From positions 4,467,001 through 4,531,000 of the forward strand of contig NZ_CP044310.1 in NCBI RefSeq assembly GCF_009664365.1: 64,000 nucleotides of DNA. The letters run 5' to 3'. Each line of letters starts with the position of its first letter. Positions within the stretch are counted from its first letter, which is position 1. The translations under genes and the position numbers were made by a program. The notes beneath the pieces are model-generated. The model saw nothing but the letters and a program-made list of their open reading frames with translations, was not told the origin of the DNA and did not search any database. The DNA comes from Paenibacillus xylanilyticus. Lineage in GTDB: Bacteria; Bacillota; Bacilli; Paenibacillales; Paenibacillaceae. Shown piece after piece: positions 25,360-34,212 of the stretch.

Positions 25360-26268
25360 TCAGCCCTTGACGGAACCGATCATGACACCCTGAACGAAGT
25401 ACCGCTGCAAAAACGGATAGATGATAATGACCGGAAGTGTCGATACAATAATGACTGCATAACGGACAAGTGCCGCCACTTCGGCTTTGTTATTCAGTGC
25501 CGAGGCCGATGAACCATCCATCATGCCGGAGCCTTGCGCTGACATTTCCTGCAGGACAAGAATCTGCCTTAACACGAGCTGAAGCGGATATTTGGCCGAA
25601 TCATTCAAATAAATCATTGCTGAGAAATAACTGTTCCAGTGACCTACACCGTAGAATAGCGCCATAACGGCTATGATCGGCATGGATAATGGCAGTACGA
25701 TTTTGAAAAACAGCTTGAAATTAGAACAGCCGTCAATCTGTGCAGCCTCCTGAAGCTCGCTCGGGATTGTTCCCTGGAAGAAGGTGCGGGAGACGATGAT
25801 ATTCCACACCGAAGCTGCGGAAGGCAAAATCAGGGCCCACATGCTGTTGATCATGCCGAGCTCCTTAATCAGCAGATAACTCGGCACCAGCCCTCCACCG
25901 AAGAACATCGTGAACATAAAGACGCCCATAAAGAACCCCCTGCCAACCAGGTCTCTTCTGCTGAGCGCATAGGCTGCAGGAATGGTGAACGCCAGGTTCA
26001 CGGCTGTACCGACAACCGTATACAGAATCGTGTTTGCGTAACCTGACCAGATTCGTTGATCCTGAAGCACGCGCTCATAACCTTCAAACGTGATATCTTT
26101 CGGAAATAGCCACATTGCACCTGAAGCAACTTCCTTCGGATTGCTGATGGAGGCGCTAATCATATATACAAGCGGGTACGCCACGAGAAGGAAAGCAATC
26201 GTAACGTAGATATAATTCAAGGTTAGAAAAATTTTGTCTTGTCTCGTTTCCTGAATACCGGTTAACAT
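25360..26268 (-). CDS. Carbohydrate ABC transporter permease (YtcP/MalG type)
   Basis: The 302-residue inner-membrane permease has about six hydrophobic helices and the EAA loop EAAQIDGCSNFKLFFKIVLPLSMPI, which contacts the ATPase. AAAGGAGGAGG lies seven bases before the ATG. It is 13 bases downstream of the first permease gene, so the two are cotranscribed and probably form a heterodimer. Confidence 0.93.
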   Translation of the reverse strand: MLTGIQETRQDKIFLTLNYIYVTIAFLLVAYPLVYMISASISNPKEVASGAMWLFPKDITFEGYERVLQDQRIWSGYANTILYTVVGTAVNLAFTIPAAYALSRRDLVGRGFFMGVFMFTMFFGGGLVPSYLLIKELGMINSMWALILPSAASVWNIIVSRTFFQGTIPSELQEAAQIDGCSNFKLFFKIVLPLSMPIIAVMALFYGVGHWNSYFSAMIYLNDSAKYPLQLVLRQILVLQEMSAQGSGMMDGSSASALNNKAEVAALVRYAVIIVSTLPVIIIYPFLQRYFVQGVMIGSVKG

Positions 26269-26281
26269 TCAGCCTCCTCCT

Positions 26282-27241
26282 TTACCACAGACTGTTCTCG
26301 CTCGTCTTGCGTACGATTTGATTGACGGTAACGAGCAAAAACGCATTAATTACAGAGTTAAACAAGCCGACAGCAGTAGAGAAGCTGTACTGGGCATTTT
26401 CAAGACCTGAACGATATACGAAAGTGGATATGACATCGGAAGATTCCATGTTCAGCGGGTTCTGCATCAGGAGGATCTTCTCAAACCCGACCCCCAGCAG
26501 ACTCCCCATATTCAGAATGAGCAGGATCGTCATGGTTGGTACCAGCACGGGAATGTTAATGTGCCGGATACGCTGAAGTCGGTTTGCCCCGTCTATAATG
26601 GCTGCTTCATGCAGGCCAGGGTCCACTCCAGACAATGCAGCAAGGTAAATGATCGTTCCCCAGCCCGCGCTTTGCCATACGCCGGAGAGTACGTATACCG
26701 TCTTGAACCATGCTGGGCTTGTCAGAAATGAGGGTGCATCTATTCCCATCCATTCCACGAAACGGATCAGGATTCCGGTTGATGGAGAGAGGAAAGCAAT
26801 TACCATCCCGACCATAACGACAACCGAGATAAAATGAGGTGCATACGTGACGGTTTGGACCAGCTTTTTGAACCGTTTATGCTTCAGTTCATTAAACGCC
26901 AGAGCCAGAATGATCGGAATCGGAAACCCGACAGCCAGCTCATACAAACTGATCGCCAGTGTGTTCCACATCAAATCCCAGAAATAATAGGATTCAAAGA
27001 ACCTTACAAAATGATCAAAACCTACCCAAGGACTCCCAAAAACTCCGCGTACCGGATTGTAATTTTTGAACGCAATCTGGATGCCGTACATGGGTCCGTA
27101 ATGAAAGATGAGAAAATACAGAAATGCGGGTGCAATAAACAAATACAGTTGCCAGTTTCTCCAGACCTTATGCCATCGCTTTCTACTGATGTTCGGCTTG
27201 TATAATGTCTGCTGCCGATTGGCCGTTTTTACCTCCTGCAC
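26282..27241 (-). CDS. Sugar ABC transporter permease (LplB type)
   Basis: This is the first gene of the importer operon. The chosen GTG start at 27241 follows AGAAGGAGG at nine bases and gives 319 residues beginning VQEVKTANRQQTLYKPN. The frame stays open to 27310 (ATG), which lacks a good ribosome binding site. The product has an N-terminal cytoplasmic arginine-rich tail, about six helices (first around WQLYLFIAPAFLYFLIF) and the EAA-type loop HEAAIIDGANRLQRIRHINIPVL. A cre site and palindromes lie upstream. Confidence 0.9.
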   Translation of the reverse strand: MQEVKTANRQQTLYKPNISRKRWHKVWRNWQLYLFIAPAFLYFLIFHYGPMYGIQIAFKNYNPVRGVFGSPWVGFDHFVRFFESYYFWDLMWNTLAISLYELAVGFPIPIILALAFNELKHKRFKKLVQTVTYAPHFISVVVMVGMVIAFLSPSTGILIRFVEWMGIDAPSFLTSPAWFKTVYVLSGVWQSAGWGTIIYLAALSGVDPGLHEAAIIDGANRLQRIRHINIPVLVPTMTILLILNMGSLLGVGFEKILLMQNPLNMESSDVISTFVYRSGLENAQYSFSTAVGLFNSVINAFLLVTVNQIVRKTSENSLW

Positions 27242-27475
27242 ACAGGATCGCCTCCTTCTGTTGCTTCTCATGTTTGGGTCATACGCTGCAGGAAAAGTTG
27301 GAGCATTCATGTTGCATGTTAGTTTTGTTGGCGCAGCTGTAGTTTAACAATAGGGGATGACGTATTTTTTCGTAAATATGTCATTTTGTCAGGCCCCGTA
27401 AACGTTGATGCAACAACGTTTTTTATCATTTATTCTCCATTTTAACAATTCGAAAATGTGTCGTTTTCGACCAAA

Positions 27476-27490
27476 AGAAAGCGATTACAA
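27476..27490 (-). promoter_or_regulatory. Candidate cre (CcpA) site upstream of the ABC importer
   Basis: TTGTAATCGCTTTCT on the minus strand fits the relaxed cre consensus WTGNAANCGNWNNCW at every fixed position. It lies about 235 bases upstream of the first permease start. CcpA is encoded in this window. Its distance from the unlocated promoter leaves the mode of action open. Confidence 0.6.
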
Positions 27491-27713
27491 TTGCAAAAGT
27501 GGAAAATTACCAATTGATAATTTCGGGTGTATACGATTTATTTTACATCACGTTTACTTTTTTTAAGTAAATTCAACCTTTTCGCGTTATATTAATTAAC
27601 ACTACAATAACAAAAACCTGCCTTGAGTTAGCGTTTTTATGATTTTTCATGGTCAATATTTACCTAATGTTCATATGTACCACGTTCTTGCAGGCTAGTG
27701 CAAAGTCTAATCC

Positions 27714-27742
27714 CCAAAAGAAAAAGTCGCCATGAAGGCGAC
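27714..27742 (-). terminator. Terminator of ylbG
   Basis: GTCGCC-TTCAT-GGCGAC on the minus strand is followed by TTTTTCTTTT. It lies about 85 bases past the ylbG stop; no gene was found between them. Confidence 0.8.
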
Positions 27743-27827
27743 CTTTGATCAATTATGTTTTATTATTCCGCGCTTATGTCCAGTTCCACCAAATCTCAAA
27801 TCGCTAAACGTTGAAGACCTGTATATT

Positions 27828-28094
27828 TTAAATCCCGTAAAAACTTGTTTTGTCCATCGTTTTGCTGGCATACTCTGTCTTGATTTCGTTACGGTAAGAT
27901 CTTTCAATCTTGCGCACATAGGACAGCCGCTTCACATTTTTCATCGTATCTTCAGCCCGCTCTGCATTAACATACATAACAACATAATGCATACGGCGGG
28001 AAATGTAATGCACGGTACCATACTTTTCGAGATTGCGGGCTGCTTTTAGATCACTAACCCAAATAATAAATCCTGTCCTTTCCGCAAACATCAT
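27828..28094 (-). CDS. ylbG: YlbG family protein (DUF2129)
   Basis: The 88-residue protein has the family pattern RTGFIIWVSDLKAARNLEKYGTVHYISRRMHYVVMYVN. The function is unknown; in Bacillus the gene follows ylbF, as here. Two ATG codons start the frame after a GGGG tract. The C-terminal 20 residues (KTEYASKTMDKTSFYGI) are variable. Confidence 0.88.
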   Translation of the reverse strand: MMFAERTGFIIWVSDLKAARNLEKYGTVHYISRRMHYVVMYVNAERAEDTMKNVKRLSYVRKIERSYRNEIKTEYASKTMDKTSFYGI

Positions 28095-28117
28095 TTTCCC
28101 CGCCCTTCTTATAATGG

Positions 28118-28149
28118 AGACCGGACACTTCGGGGTGAAGGTCCGGTCT
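28118..28149. other. Strong intercistronic hairpin between ylbF and ylbG
   Basis: AGACCGGAC pairs perfectly with GTCCGGTCT, with CTTC/GAAG inside. There is no U-tract in either direction close to the stem, so it looks more like an RNA-stability or processing hairpin than a terminator. Confidence 0.6.
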
Positions 28150-28178
28150 ATATGGATTTTAATTCATTCGGAATTCAG

Positions 28179-28619
28179 TTAACCGCAGCTGCACTTGCCG
28201 CCGCTTCCACAGCCGCCACCTTTGGGGTTCGGGTCATTGCTCGGAACCTTGATTGTGGTTGAGACTGCATAAGCAATGGTTTCAGACATCTGGTGCAGCA
28301 TTTCATCGAGCGCTCTCTCTGCCTGCTTGAAGCGAGCTACTGCCTCAATTTGTTCCAGTTCCAGTTCCAGAGCCTTCACTTGGTCTTTTGCAGCATGATA
28401 ATCCGGGTGGAAGTGTCCAAAACGCTGTGTTTCTTCAAAAAGTTCCTTTTTGGCTTCCAGCTTGCGTATTCCCGCTTGAACCTCCGGATTGCTCTCAACT
28501 TGCTGCTTCCAATATAAATAATCCGATACTTCGGCAGATTGGTTAATCATGTCGCCCAGTTCATATGCGCCCGTCAACACTTGGGCCATATCGACCGTGT
28601 TCAATTCCGCTACGCTCAT
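28179..28619 (-). CDS. ylbF: YlbF family regulator (RicF)
   Basis: YlbF forms the RicA-RicF-RicT (YmcA-YlbF-YaaT) complex that carries [4Fe-4S] clusters and steers RNase Y in competence, sporulation and biofilm formation. The product has 146 residues, helical (com_ylbF fold), and ends in the glycine-cysteine tail GGGCGSGGKCSCG, whose cysteines fit cluster binding. The ATG at 28619 follows AGGATG by six bases; an ATG at 28628 sits on that Shine-Dalgarno. It is followed by ylbG. Confidence 0.92.
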   Translation of the reverse strand: MSVAELNTVDMAQVLTGAYELGDMINQSAEVSDYLYWKQQVESNPEVQAGIRKLEAKKELFEETQRFGHFHPDYHAAKDQVKALELELEQIEAVARFKQAERALDEMLHQMSETIAYAVSTTIKVPSNDPNPKGGGCGSGGKCSCG

Positions 28620-28745
28620 GAAATTCATCCTATCTATATATAAAGTTCTACGTAACGTAGACTACTTTATCATAGCATATCCCCCGGTAGTTAAGAAGAG
28701 TTTTTCCTGCAAATAGAAAATAGGGGAACATAAGCTCTTCCTGCT

Positions 28746-30551
28746 TCAGATCTGCTCCGGAACGATTAATCTGATCTTGTCCCAATCCATGGGAGAAATG
28801 GTGCACCGTTCTACTGCCCTCTCGTCTGCCCCCGGTACAATCCATCCTGTCAGTGTCCAATCGTCCTGGCCTTGAATTTGATCCGGAATAATGTATACCT
28901 CGGACTGTTCCTTCCTCAGGCCCAGCTTGGTCTGCCATTCTATTGCTTTTGCCGTAATCTGACGTGTCGTGGACATATGATATCGCCGCCAATCGTTATG
29001 CCACATATCGGGAATGGAGCCGAATGCGGGTACATCAACCGACTGCTCTGCAATCGGCTGTCCGTGTGTATATGAAGATGCCCGATCCGGTTCATTTTGA
29101 ATCAAGCCTGCCCTGCCAGGCACATAAAAGCTTTCTCGTAGACCGCTAAGCCCAACCCTTGGCTCATGCGTGTGAATCTCAGTATTTTTATCCTCCCCCG
29201 ACCCCTCGCTGCATATGAAATCGGTCGGATGTATATTTTCTATTTCCTCTGCATTTCCCCCGTGCTGTGCCTTCAATCGCTCCCACTCATTCCCCCACTG
29301 ATGAATCGCGTGATACACATGCTCGGGGACTCCCGTGGCAGCATAACGGCGCAGAAATTCCACCACCTTGTCAGACGTAAAACCACTATGGGATGCATGG
29401 ACAATGTGTTCTTTGGTCACACGATAGATGCTCATGCGATCACAGCTCAGCAGTTCGGCACAATTCTCTATTTTCCAGCGGACCTGAGGAGCCACCTCTG
29501 CCGGGACCATAATTTCGAAGTCAGGCTGCACAAAGAAAACATTCTTCGCGCTGTCCAGTTCCTGCTGTACTTTCAAGGGTAACAGCTCCTCAGGCTCAAT
29601 CAACCAGCGAAAAAACAAATCACCCGAAGCATTTTCACCACTTTCTCCGTACCCCCACCCAGCCAGTGCGTTTAGCCAGCTCTGAACATATTCAGGAAGC
29701 CCGGGATCACTGCCACTTCCTTTGAAATGCGGAATCAGATCTGAAATATTGAACCAGGTCTCCTGTCCTTTACAGAGCAGGACCAGGCGATAGCGAAAAT
29801 GTTGTTCTGCAGGACTGGTTACACCATATCGCTCCATGCACACCTTGAATATCTCGCGATGCATGAACGACCACGGCTGCTCTAACCAGTGGCCCAGAGT
29901 CTCATCATGTACCCTTATTTTCTCTTGATCCTTATGGAGAAGTCCCAGAGCAAGCAGCATGTCCAGCATAATGGCAACATGAACAGGGTAGATATCCGGA
30001 TGCTCGTAGTTTAGATTCAATGATGCAAAATCATCAGGACATAAATGAACCAAAGCGCTCAACCGCTGCACCATTCTCTTGTGGATCGTACCTTTATTCG
30101 TCAATGTGAGGCCTTCTCTTGCGATCCAGGCCAATATGTGGATGATTTCGGCAGCGATATCAGGCCTTGCTTCACGAATCACGTGAATTTGACCACCACT
30201 GACCATCTGGATTTCAGATTCCTTCTGATCCTGCTCATGTATTAAAAATGGATGTTTACCGACTCTATTTGTGTAGGCTACAGTTAATGCAGGGATATAA
30301 CGCAGCGGGATGTAGTACAGGTTCTCTCCCCACGTTTTGCGAACCGCTTCGATCCACCCTTTTTGTCTCAGGCGCATAAAGCCTAACCTGGCTTCCGCCC
30401 CGCTCAATCCTTCTTCCGCAGACTCAGCGGTGGTCATCATGACTGAAAAGGGTTGACACGCATGTTTGTGAAAAAGAGCACCAAGTACCGAATGTTCTGT
30501 GGCTGACAGTTTCAATATTTCCTCGACATCCACTGCTTCATGTCCATGCAT
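28746..30551 (-). CDS. Helicase-associated protein (XPB N-terminal/Helicase_C_3-like domain)
   Basis: The 601-residue cytoplasmic protein starts with winged-helix-like segments (LSATEHSVLGALFHKH; ARLGFMRLRQKGWIEAVRKTWGENLYYIP). It has a middle region with NVFFVQPDFEIMVPAEVAPQVRWKIENCAELLSCDRMSIYRVTKEHI, which matches the XPB/Ssl2 N-terminal-like domain found in stand-alone partners of bacterial XPB. A polar, probably disordered segment follows (about 425-525), then a C-terminal RQITAKAIEWQTKLGL region. It lies 48 bases downstream of the XPB helicase, so the two are likely an operon and physical partners. The role is inferred from the pairing. Confidence 0.8.
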   Translation of the reverse strand: MHGHEAVDVEEILKLSATEHSVLGALFHKHACQPFSVMMTTAESAEEGLSGAEARLGFMRLRQKGWIEAVRKTWGENLYYIPLRYIPALTVAYTNRVGKHPFLIHEQDQKESEIQMVSGGQIHVIREARPDIAAEIIHILAWIAREGLTLTNKGTIHKRMVQRLSALVHLCPDDFASLNLNYEHPDIYPVHVAIMLDMLLALGLLHKDQEKIRVHDETLGHWLEQPWSFMHREIFKVCMERYGVTSPAEQHFRYRLVLLCKGQETWFNISDLIPHFKGSGSDPGLPEYVQSWLNALAGWGYGESGENASGDLFFRWLIEPEELLPLKVQQELDSAKNVFFVQPDFEIMVPAEVAPQVRWKIENCAELLSCDRMSIYRVTKEHIVHASHSGFTSDKVVEFLRRYAATGVPEHVYHAIHQWGNEWERLKAQHGGNAEEIENIHPTDFICSEGSGEDKNTEIHTHEPRVGLSGLRESFYVPGRAGLIQNEPDRASSYTHGQPIAEQSVDVPAFGSIPDMWHNDWRRYHMSTTRQITAKAIEWQTKLGLRKEQSEVYIIPDQIQGQDDWTLTGWIVPGADERAVERCTISPMDWDKIRLIVPEQI

Positions 30552-30599
30552 TACTATGCTCCCACCCTTCTTCTTCCCACGCTAACGCTTAATGGTGAC

Positions 30600-32291
30600 T
30601 TAAGTATGTTCATGTATTATGGAGTATTCATATCCCTGCTCGACCAAAAACATCTGACGGCGCAATGCAAACTCCTGTTCCTTGCTATCCTCTGATACCA
30701 GCGCATAGAAATAGGCTCTATTGTCACCAGGCTTAGGCCTTAAAATCCTGCCCAGTCGCTGAGCCTCTTCCTGCCTTGAACCATAACTTCCCGATATCTC
30801 AAGCGCAACAGCAGCGTCAGGAAGATCGACAGCAAAATTCGCCACCTTGGAAACGACAATGGTTTTAATTTCGCCTCGCCGAAAGGATTCGAACCACTTT
30901 ACCCTTTCGTGTTGTGACATTGTACCCGAGATCAGCGGGGCGTCAATTTCCCGGGCAATGGTTTCGAGCTGGTCCAGATACTGACCGATCACAAGTGCAG
31001 GCAAACCATCATGTTGACGCAGTAATCGTCTGATCACTTGTAGCTTAGCAGGATTTTCCGCAGCAAGACGAAACTGATGTTTCCCTTCTGCCTCCAGATA
31101 GGTCGTTTTCAGATCCGTTGAAAAAGGAACACGTATCTCTTGACACTGCACATTAGCAATCCATCCTTGCCGCTCGAGGTCTTTCCACGGCATGTCATAA
31201 AGTTTAGGACCAATAAGGGAGAATACATCCTGTTCACATCCATCCTCCCTCACCAATGTTGCCGTCAATCCCAGCCTTCGCGTAGCTTGAATATCCGCAG
31301 TTGCCCGGAAGACAGGAGCAGGTAACAAATGCACCTCATCATAAATAATGAGTCCCCATTCCCGCTCACTCAGCAATTTAATGTGAGTAAAATCAGAATC
31401 TTTGGATTTTCGATGTGTAAGAATCTGATACGTAGCCACCGTGACAGGCCGAACCTGTTTTTTCTGACCGGAGTACTCCCCAATTTGATCCGAAGTAAGG
31501 GAAGTTTTATCCTGTAATTCCTGAATCCACTGCCGCACAGAGGTCGTATTGGAAGTCAGAATGAGGCATTCACATTGAAGACGTTCAAGCACAGCCATGC
31601 CAATGACTGTTTTTCCAGCTCCACAAGGCAGCACGAGCAGCCCGCTCCCTCCCATGCCCTCACTTCCCTCAAATGCGTCTACAGCTTCTTTCTGATAAGA
31701 ACGCAGTTCAAAGGCTTTCGGATCGATATCGGTTTGATGATGTGTATTCTTTTCATTTTTCCAACCAAACGGAAGACGTGTTCCTGGGCGATAGCCTGCA
31801 TAATCTAGTACAGGGTAGCCCAGACGCGTCAATTCTTGCTTGAGCAAGCCCCGCTGTTCTCCGCGAACGACAAGCTCATCCCGGGCAACACGCTCCATCC
31901 GAAAGGCCGCAATGGTTTTGAGACCACTTAATTCATCCAGCAGTTGTTCACTGTCTCCAACCAGGCGCAGGTGCTGGTGATCATGCTCCCAATGCAGCTT
32001 CAATTTTCCGTATTGTTCTACGATTCTCCGAATATCCTGCACAATTGCTGCGGGTACATTCCAGCGAGAAATGGACTCGAGACTGCTAACGACTTGTTCT
32101 GCACTCCAACCGAGTGCCGCAGCATTCCACAGGGATAATGATGTCATGCGATAGGTATGGAACCCCTCCGGCGTCTTTACAAGTTCGGCAAATACGCTTA
32201 GTCGTGTCCGTGCCTGCTCGAATCCCGGATGACCCACTTCCAGCAAAATCGTAAAATCCCGTTGAACAATACAGGCATCCGTCTTCTCCAT
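30600..32291 (-). CDS. XPB/Ssl2-type DNA repair helicase
   Basis: This is a superfamily 2 helicase of 563 residues starting at the ATG after GGAGGAG (32291). An N-terminal damage-recognition-like part (about 1-190) precedes the helicase core. Motifs are Walker A LPCGAGKT (221-228), DEVH (318-321), the XPB-specific RED motif within LVREDG (348-350), and motif VI QRLGRILRPK. Archaeal and eukaryotic XPB open DNA in nucleotide excision repair and transcription; bacterial versions are less studied. It has a helicase-associated partner gene downstream. The frame is open to 32345 but without a ribosome binding site. Confidence 0.9.
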   Translation of the reverse strand: MEKTDACIVQRDFTILLEVGHPGFEQARTRLSVFAELVKTPEGFHTYRMTSLSLWNAAALGWSAEQVVSSLESISRWNVPAAIVQDIRRIVEQYGKLKLHWEHDHQHLRLVGDSEQLLDELSGLKTIAAFRMERVARDELVVRGEQRGLLKQELTRLGYPVLDYAGYRPGTRLPFGWKNEKNTHHQTDIDPKAFELRSYQKEAVDAFEGSEGMGGSGLLVLPCGAGKTVIGMAVLERLQCECLILTSNTTSVRQWIQELQDKTSLTSDQIGEYSGQKKQVRPVTVATYQILTHRKSKDSDFTHIKLLSEREWGLIIYDEVHLLPAPVFRATADIQATRRLGLTATLVREDGCEQDVFSLIGPKLYDMPWKDLERQGWIANVQCQEIRVPFSTDLKTTYLEAEGKHQFRLAAENPAKLQVIRRLLRQHDGLPALVIGQYLDQLETIAREIDAPLISGTMSQHERVKWFESFRRGEIKTIVVSKVANFAVDLPDAAVALEISGSYGSRQEEAQRLGRILRPKPGDNRAYFYALVSEDSKEQEFALRRQMFLVEQGYEYSIIHEHT

Positions 32292-32414
32292 GTCTACTCC
32301 TCCGATCCGGTACCAATTACGTTGTGCCTCAAGATAGATGCTCATGACAAAAAGTTCAGTTCCGGCACACCCAGAAATGAACCTTTACAGCCGACACCTA
32401 CCCGGTAAATTTGC

Positions 32415-32449
32415 AAAAAAAGAGCACCCTACTTCTATGAGTAGGATGC
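32415..32449 (-). terminator. Terminator of the M20 amidohydrolase gene
   Basis: On the minus strand a GCATCCTACT-type arm pairs with AGTAGGGTGC (two mismatches), followed by TCTTTTTTT. It lies 20 bases past the stop. Confidence 0.75.
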
Positions 32450-32469
32450 CCAACTATACCCAAAACATT

Positions 32470-33642
32470 CTATTGGCCACCCATATAATCGGTAGCCATG
32501 GCAATAAAGAGCTTAACTGCATGCTGCATGGCATCTTCATCAAAATCAAACTTGGGATGATGATGTGGGTAAATGGCGCCTTTGTCCGGATTCCCTGCCC
32601 CGACAAACATGAAGCAGCCTGGAACCTGCTGCATATAATAAGCGAAATCTTCTGCTGGCATCAGCATCGGAGACGTGTGCACCTGTTCATCACCGAACAC
32701 CTGAACGGCTTGGCGGAAGAAGCGGTCCGTTTCTTGCTTATCATTGACTACAGGCGGATAACCCATGATGTAGTTCACTTCCGTCTGTGCCCCATAGGCA
32801 CCACCTGTTTGGGAAACGATGCGATGTACCCGTTCCTTCATGTCGGCTCTAGTTTCTTCATCAAACGTTCGGACGGTTCCACTCATTTTGCAGGACTCGG
32901 CAATGACATTCTGGGCAGATCCTGCCTGCATTGTACCAATCGTCAGCACCGCAGGTCGCAGCGGATCCACGGAACGGCTGACCACCGTCTGCAACTGCAT
33001 GACAAGTGCAGAGCCTGCAACCAGACTATCCACGGTCGACTGCGGCATGCCACCATGCCCGCCCTTTCCTTTGATCTCAATGTAAAAGTCGTCAGCAGCC
33101 GCCATCAGCGGTCCTTCCTTGCTGGCTGCCACTCCGACCGGAAGAGGCGTCCACAGATGGATGCCATAGATCACATCCACGCCTTCAAGCGCACCATCCG
33201 CAATGACTTTCACAGCCCCGCCAGGAAGAAGTTCTTCCGCAGGCTGGAACAAAAAACGAATCTCGCCTTGGATATCAGCCTTGTGCTTACTGAAATACAA
33301 TGCCGTTCCAAGTAAAATGGAAACATGTCCGTCATGACCGCAGGCATGCATTGCGCCTGCCTTCTGTGAAGCGTACTCTACGTCCTTCTCATCCTGGATT
33401 GGCAGTGCATCCATATCAGCCCGAAGCATGACGACTGGACCGGGCTTGTCCCCCCGAATCGTACCAATTACACCATGACCACCTACATGACGCTTCACTT
33501 CAACGCCAAAGCTCTCGAGCATATCCGCTACAAAAGAAGATGTCTTTTCCTCATGAAAGGAAACCTCGGGATTGCGATGAAGATGACGCCGCCATTCCAC
33601 CATATGGATTTGCAGATCGTCCCACCATATATTATTTGTCAT
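32470..33642 (-). CDS. M20 family metallo-amidohydrolase
   Basis: The 390-residue enzyme has metal ligands in HACGHDGHVSILL and in the PAEELLPGG and YPHHHPKFDFDEDA regions, with the dimerisation segment GGHGGMPQSTVDSL. The family includes aminoacylases, N-acetyl-L,L-diaminopimelate deacetylases and auxin-conjugate hydrolases. It is longer than DapL-type deacetylases usually are by little, so the substrate cannot be fixed. GGGGAG precedes the ATG. It stands alone, with its own terminator, and is divergent from yugN. Confidence 0.9.
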   Translation of the reverse strand: MTNNIWWDDLQIHMVEWRRHLHRNPEVSFHEEKTSSFVADMLESFGVEVKRHVGGHGVIGTIRGDKPGPVVMLRADMDALPIQDEKDVEYASQKAGAMHACGHDGHVSILLGTALYFSKHKADIQGEIRFLFQPAEELLPGGAVKVIADGALEGVDVIYGIHLWTPLPVGVAASKEGPLMAAADDFYIEIKGKGGHGGMPQSTVDSLVAGSALVMQLQTVVSRSVDPLRPAVLTIGTMQAGSAQNVIAESCKMSGTVRTFDEETRADMKERVHRIVSQTGGAYGAQTEVNYIMGYPPVVNDKQETDRFFRQAVQVFGDEQVHTSPMLMPAEDFAYYMQQVPGCFMFVGAGNPDKGAIYPHHHPKFDFDEDAMQHAVKLFIAMATDYMGGQ

Positions 33643-33851
33643 TTTCTCCCCATCCTTTCGATCTTGAACGGAACTTTCATCAAGTCCGAACCATCCTCTT
33701 CAAACCTATTGCTGTATATTGTAGCAGAATTGGAAGAAAACCGATACGAAAGGCCTTTCGAAAGCTTGCACGGGAAGGGGAAACATACTATCATGAACTA
33801 GAGAAATGCACGAGAATTATACTCGGAAGCTATGAGGAGGATCAGACGCTT

Positions 33852-34199
33852 ATGATTTTTGAGAATACAGGCTTGGATGGCTTGAAAAGCGACTTGGCAT
33901 ACCTGGATGAGAGCGCCGAGAAAGTCGGATTTGTCCGGTGGCAATGGGAGTATTACCGTGCTACATATGACTACAAAATTGAAGATGACAACACCAACTC
34001 AGAATACTTTGTACGTATTAACACCCGTGTAGTAGATGGCAAACTTGAAAAACCAGATACCGTGCTCTCTGTCGAGGCTGTTTACCTTGGCAAAGCAACC
34101 TTTCCGCACGGTCTCGATTACAACTCTACCGTTCCGCAACCAGTCGTGAAGCTGGCCGCCCAAAAATTGCAGCAGCTCAAAGAACTGCTGGAAGCATAG
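33852..34199 (+). CDS. yugN: YugN-like family protein
   Basis: The 115-residue protein matches the Bacillus YugN pattern: MIFENTGLDGLKSDLAYLDE, then KVGFVRWQWEYYRATYDYKIED and a C-terminal LPxxV-like segment. The function is unknown. GAGGAGG lies ten bases before the ATG at 33852. The frame is open about 100 codons further upstream, but that part has no ribosome binding site and reads as low-quality sequence, so it was not included. It ends 13 bases before ftsW. Confidence 0.82.
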   Translation: MIFENTGLDGLKSDLAYLDESAEKVGFVRWQWEYYRATYDYKIEDDNTNSEYFVRINTRVVDGKLEKPDTVLSVEAVYLGKATFPHGLDYNSTVPQPVVKLAAQKLQQLKELLEA

Positions 34200-34212
34200 G
34201 CTGGGCCAAATC

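Larger units (their letters stand above)
27242..27827. promoter_or_regulatory. AT-rich control region upstream of the ABC importer
   Basis: No gene was seen in this 586-base stretch. It contains inverted repeats AAACGTTG/CAACGTTT (27400-27421), TCGAAAA/TTTTCGA (27450-27470) and TTTACTT/AAGTAAA (27553-27571), a cre match at 27476-27490, and at 27714-27742 a terminator for ylbG. It must carry the importer promoter on the minus strand, but no -35/-10 pair stood out. Confidence 0.6.

Noticed and set aside
33540..33851. Upstream extension of the yugN frame
   Set aside because: Overlaps the start of the divergent amidohydrolase gene, has no ribosome binding site, and the family begins at the ATG after GAGGAGG.
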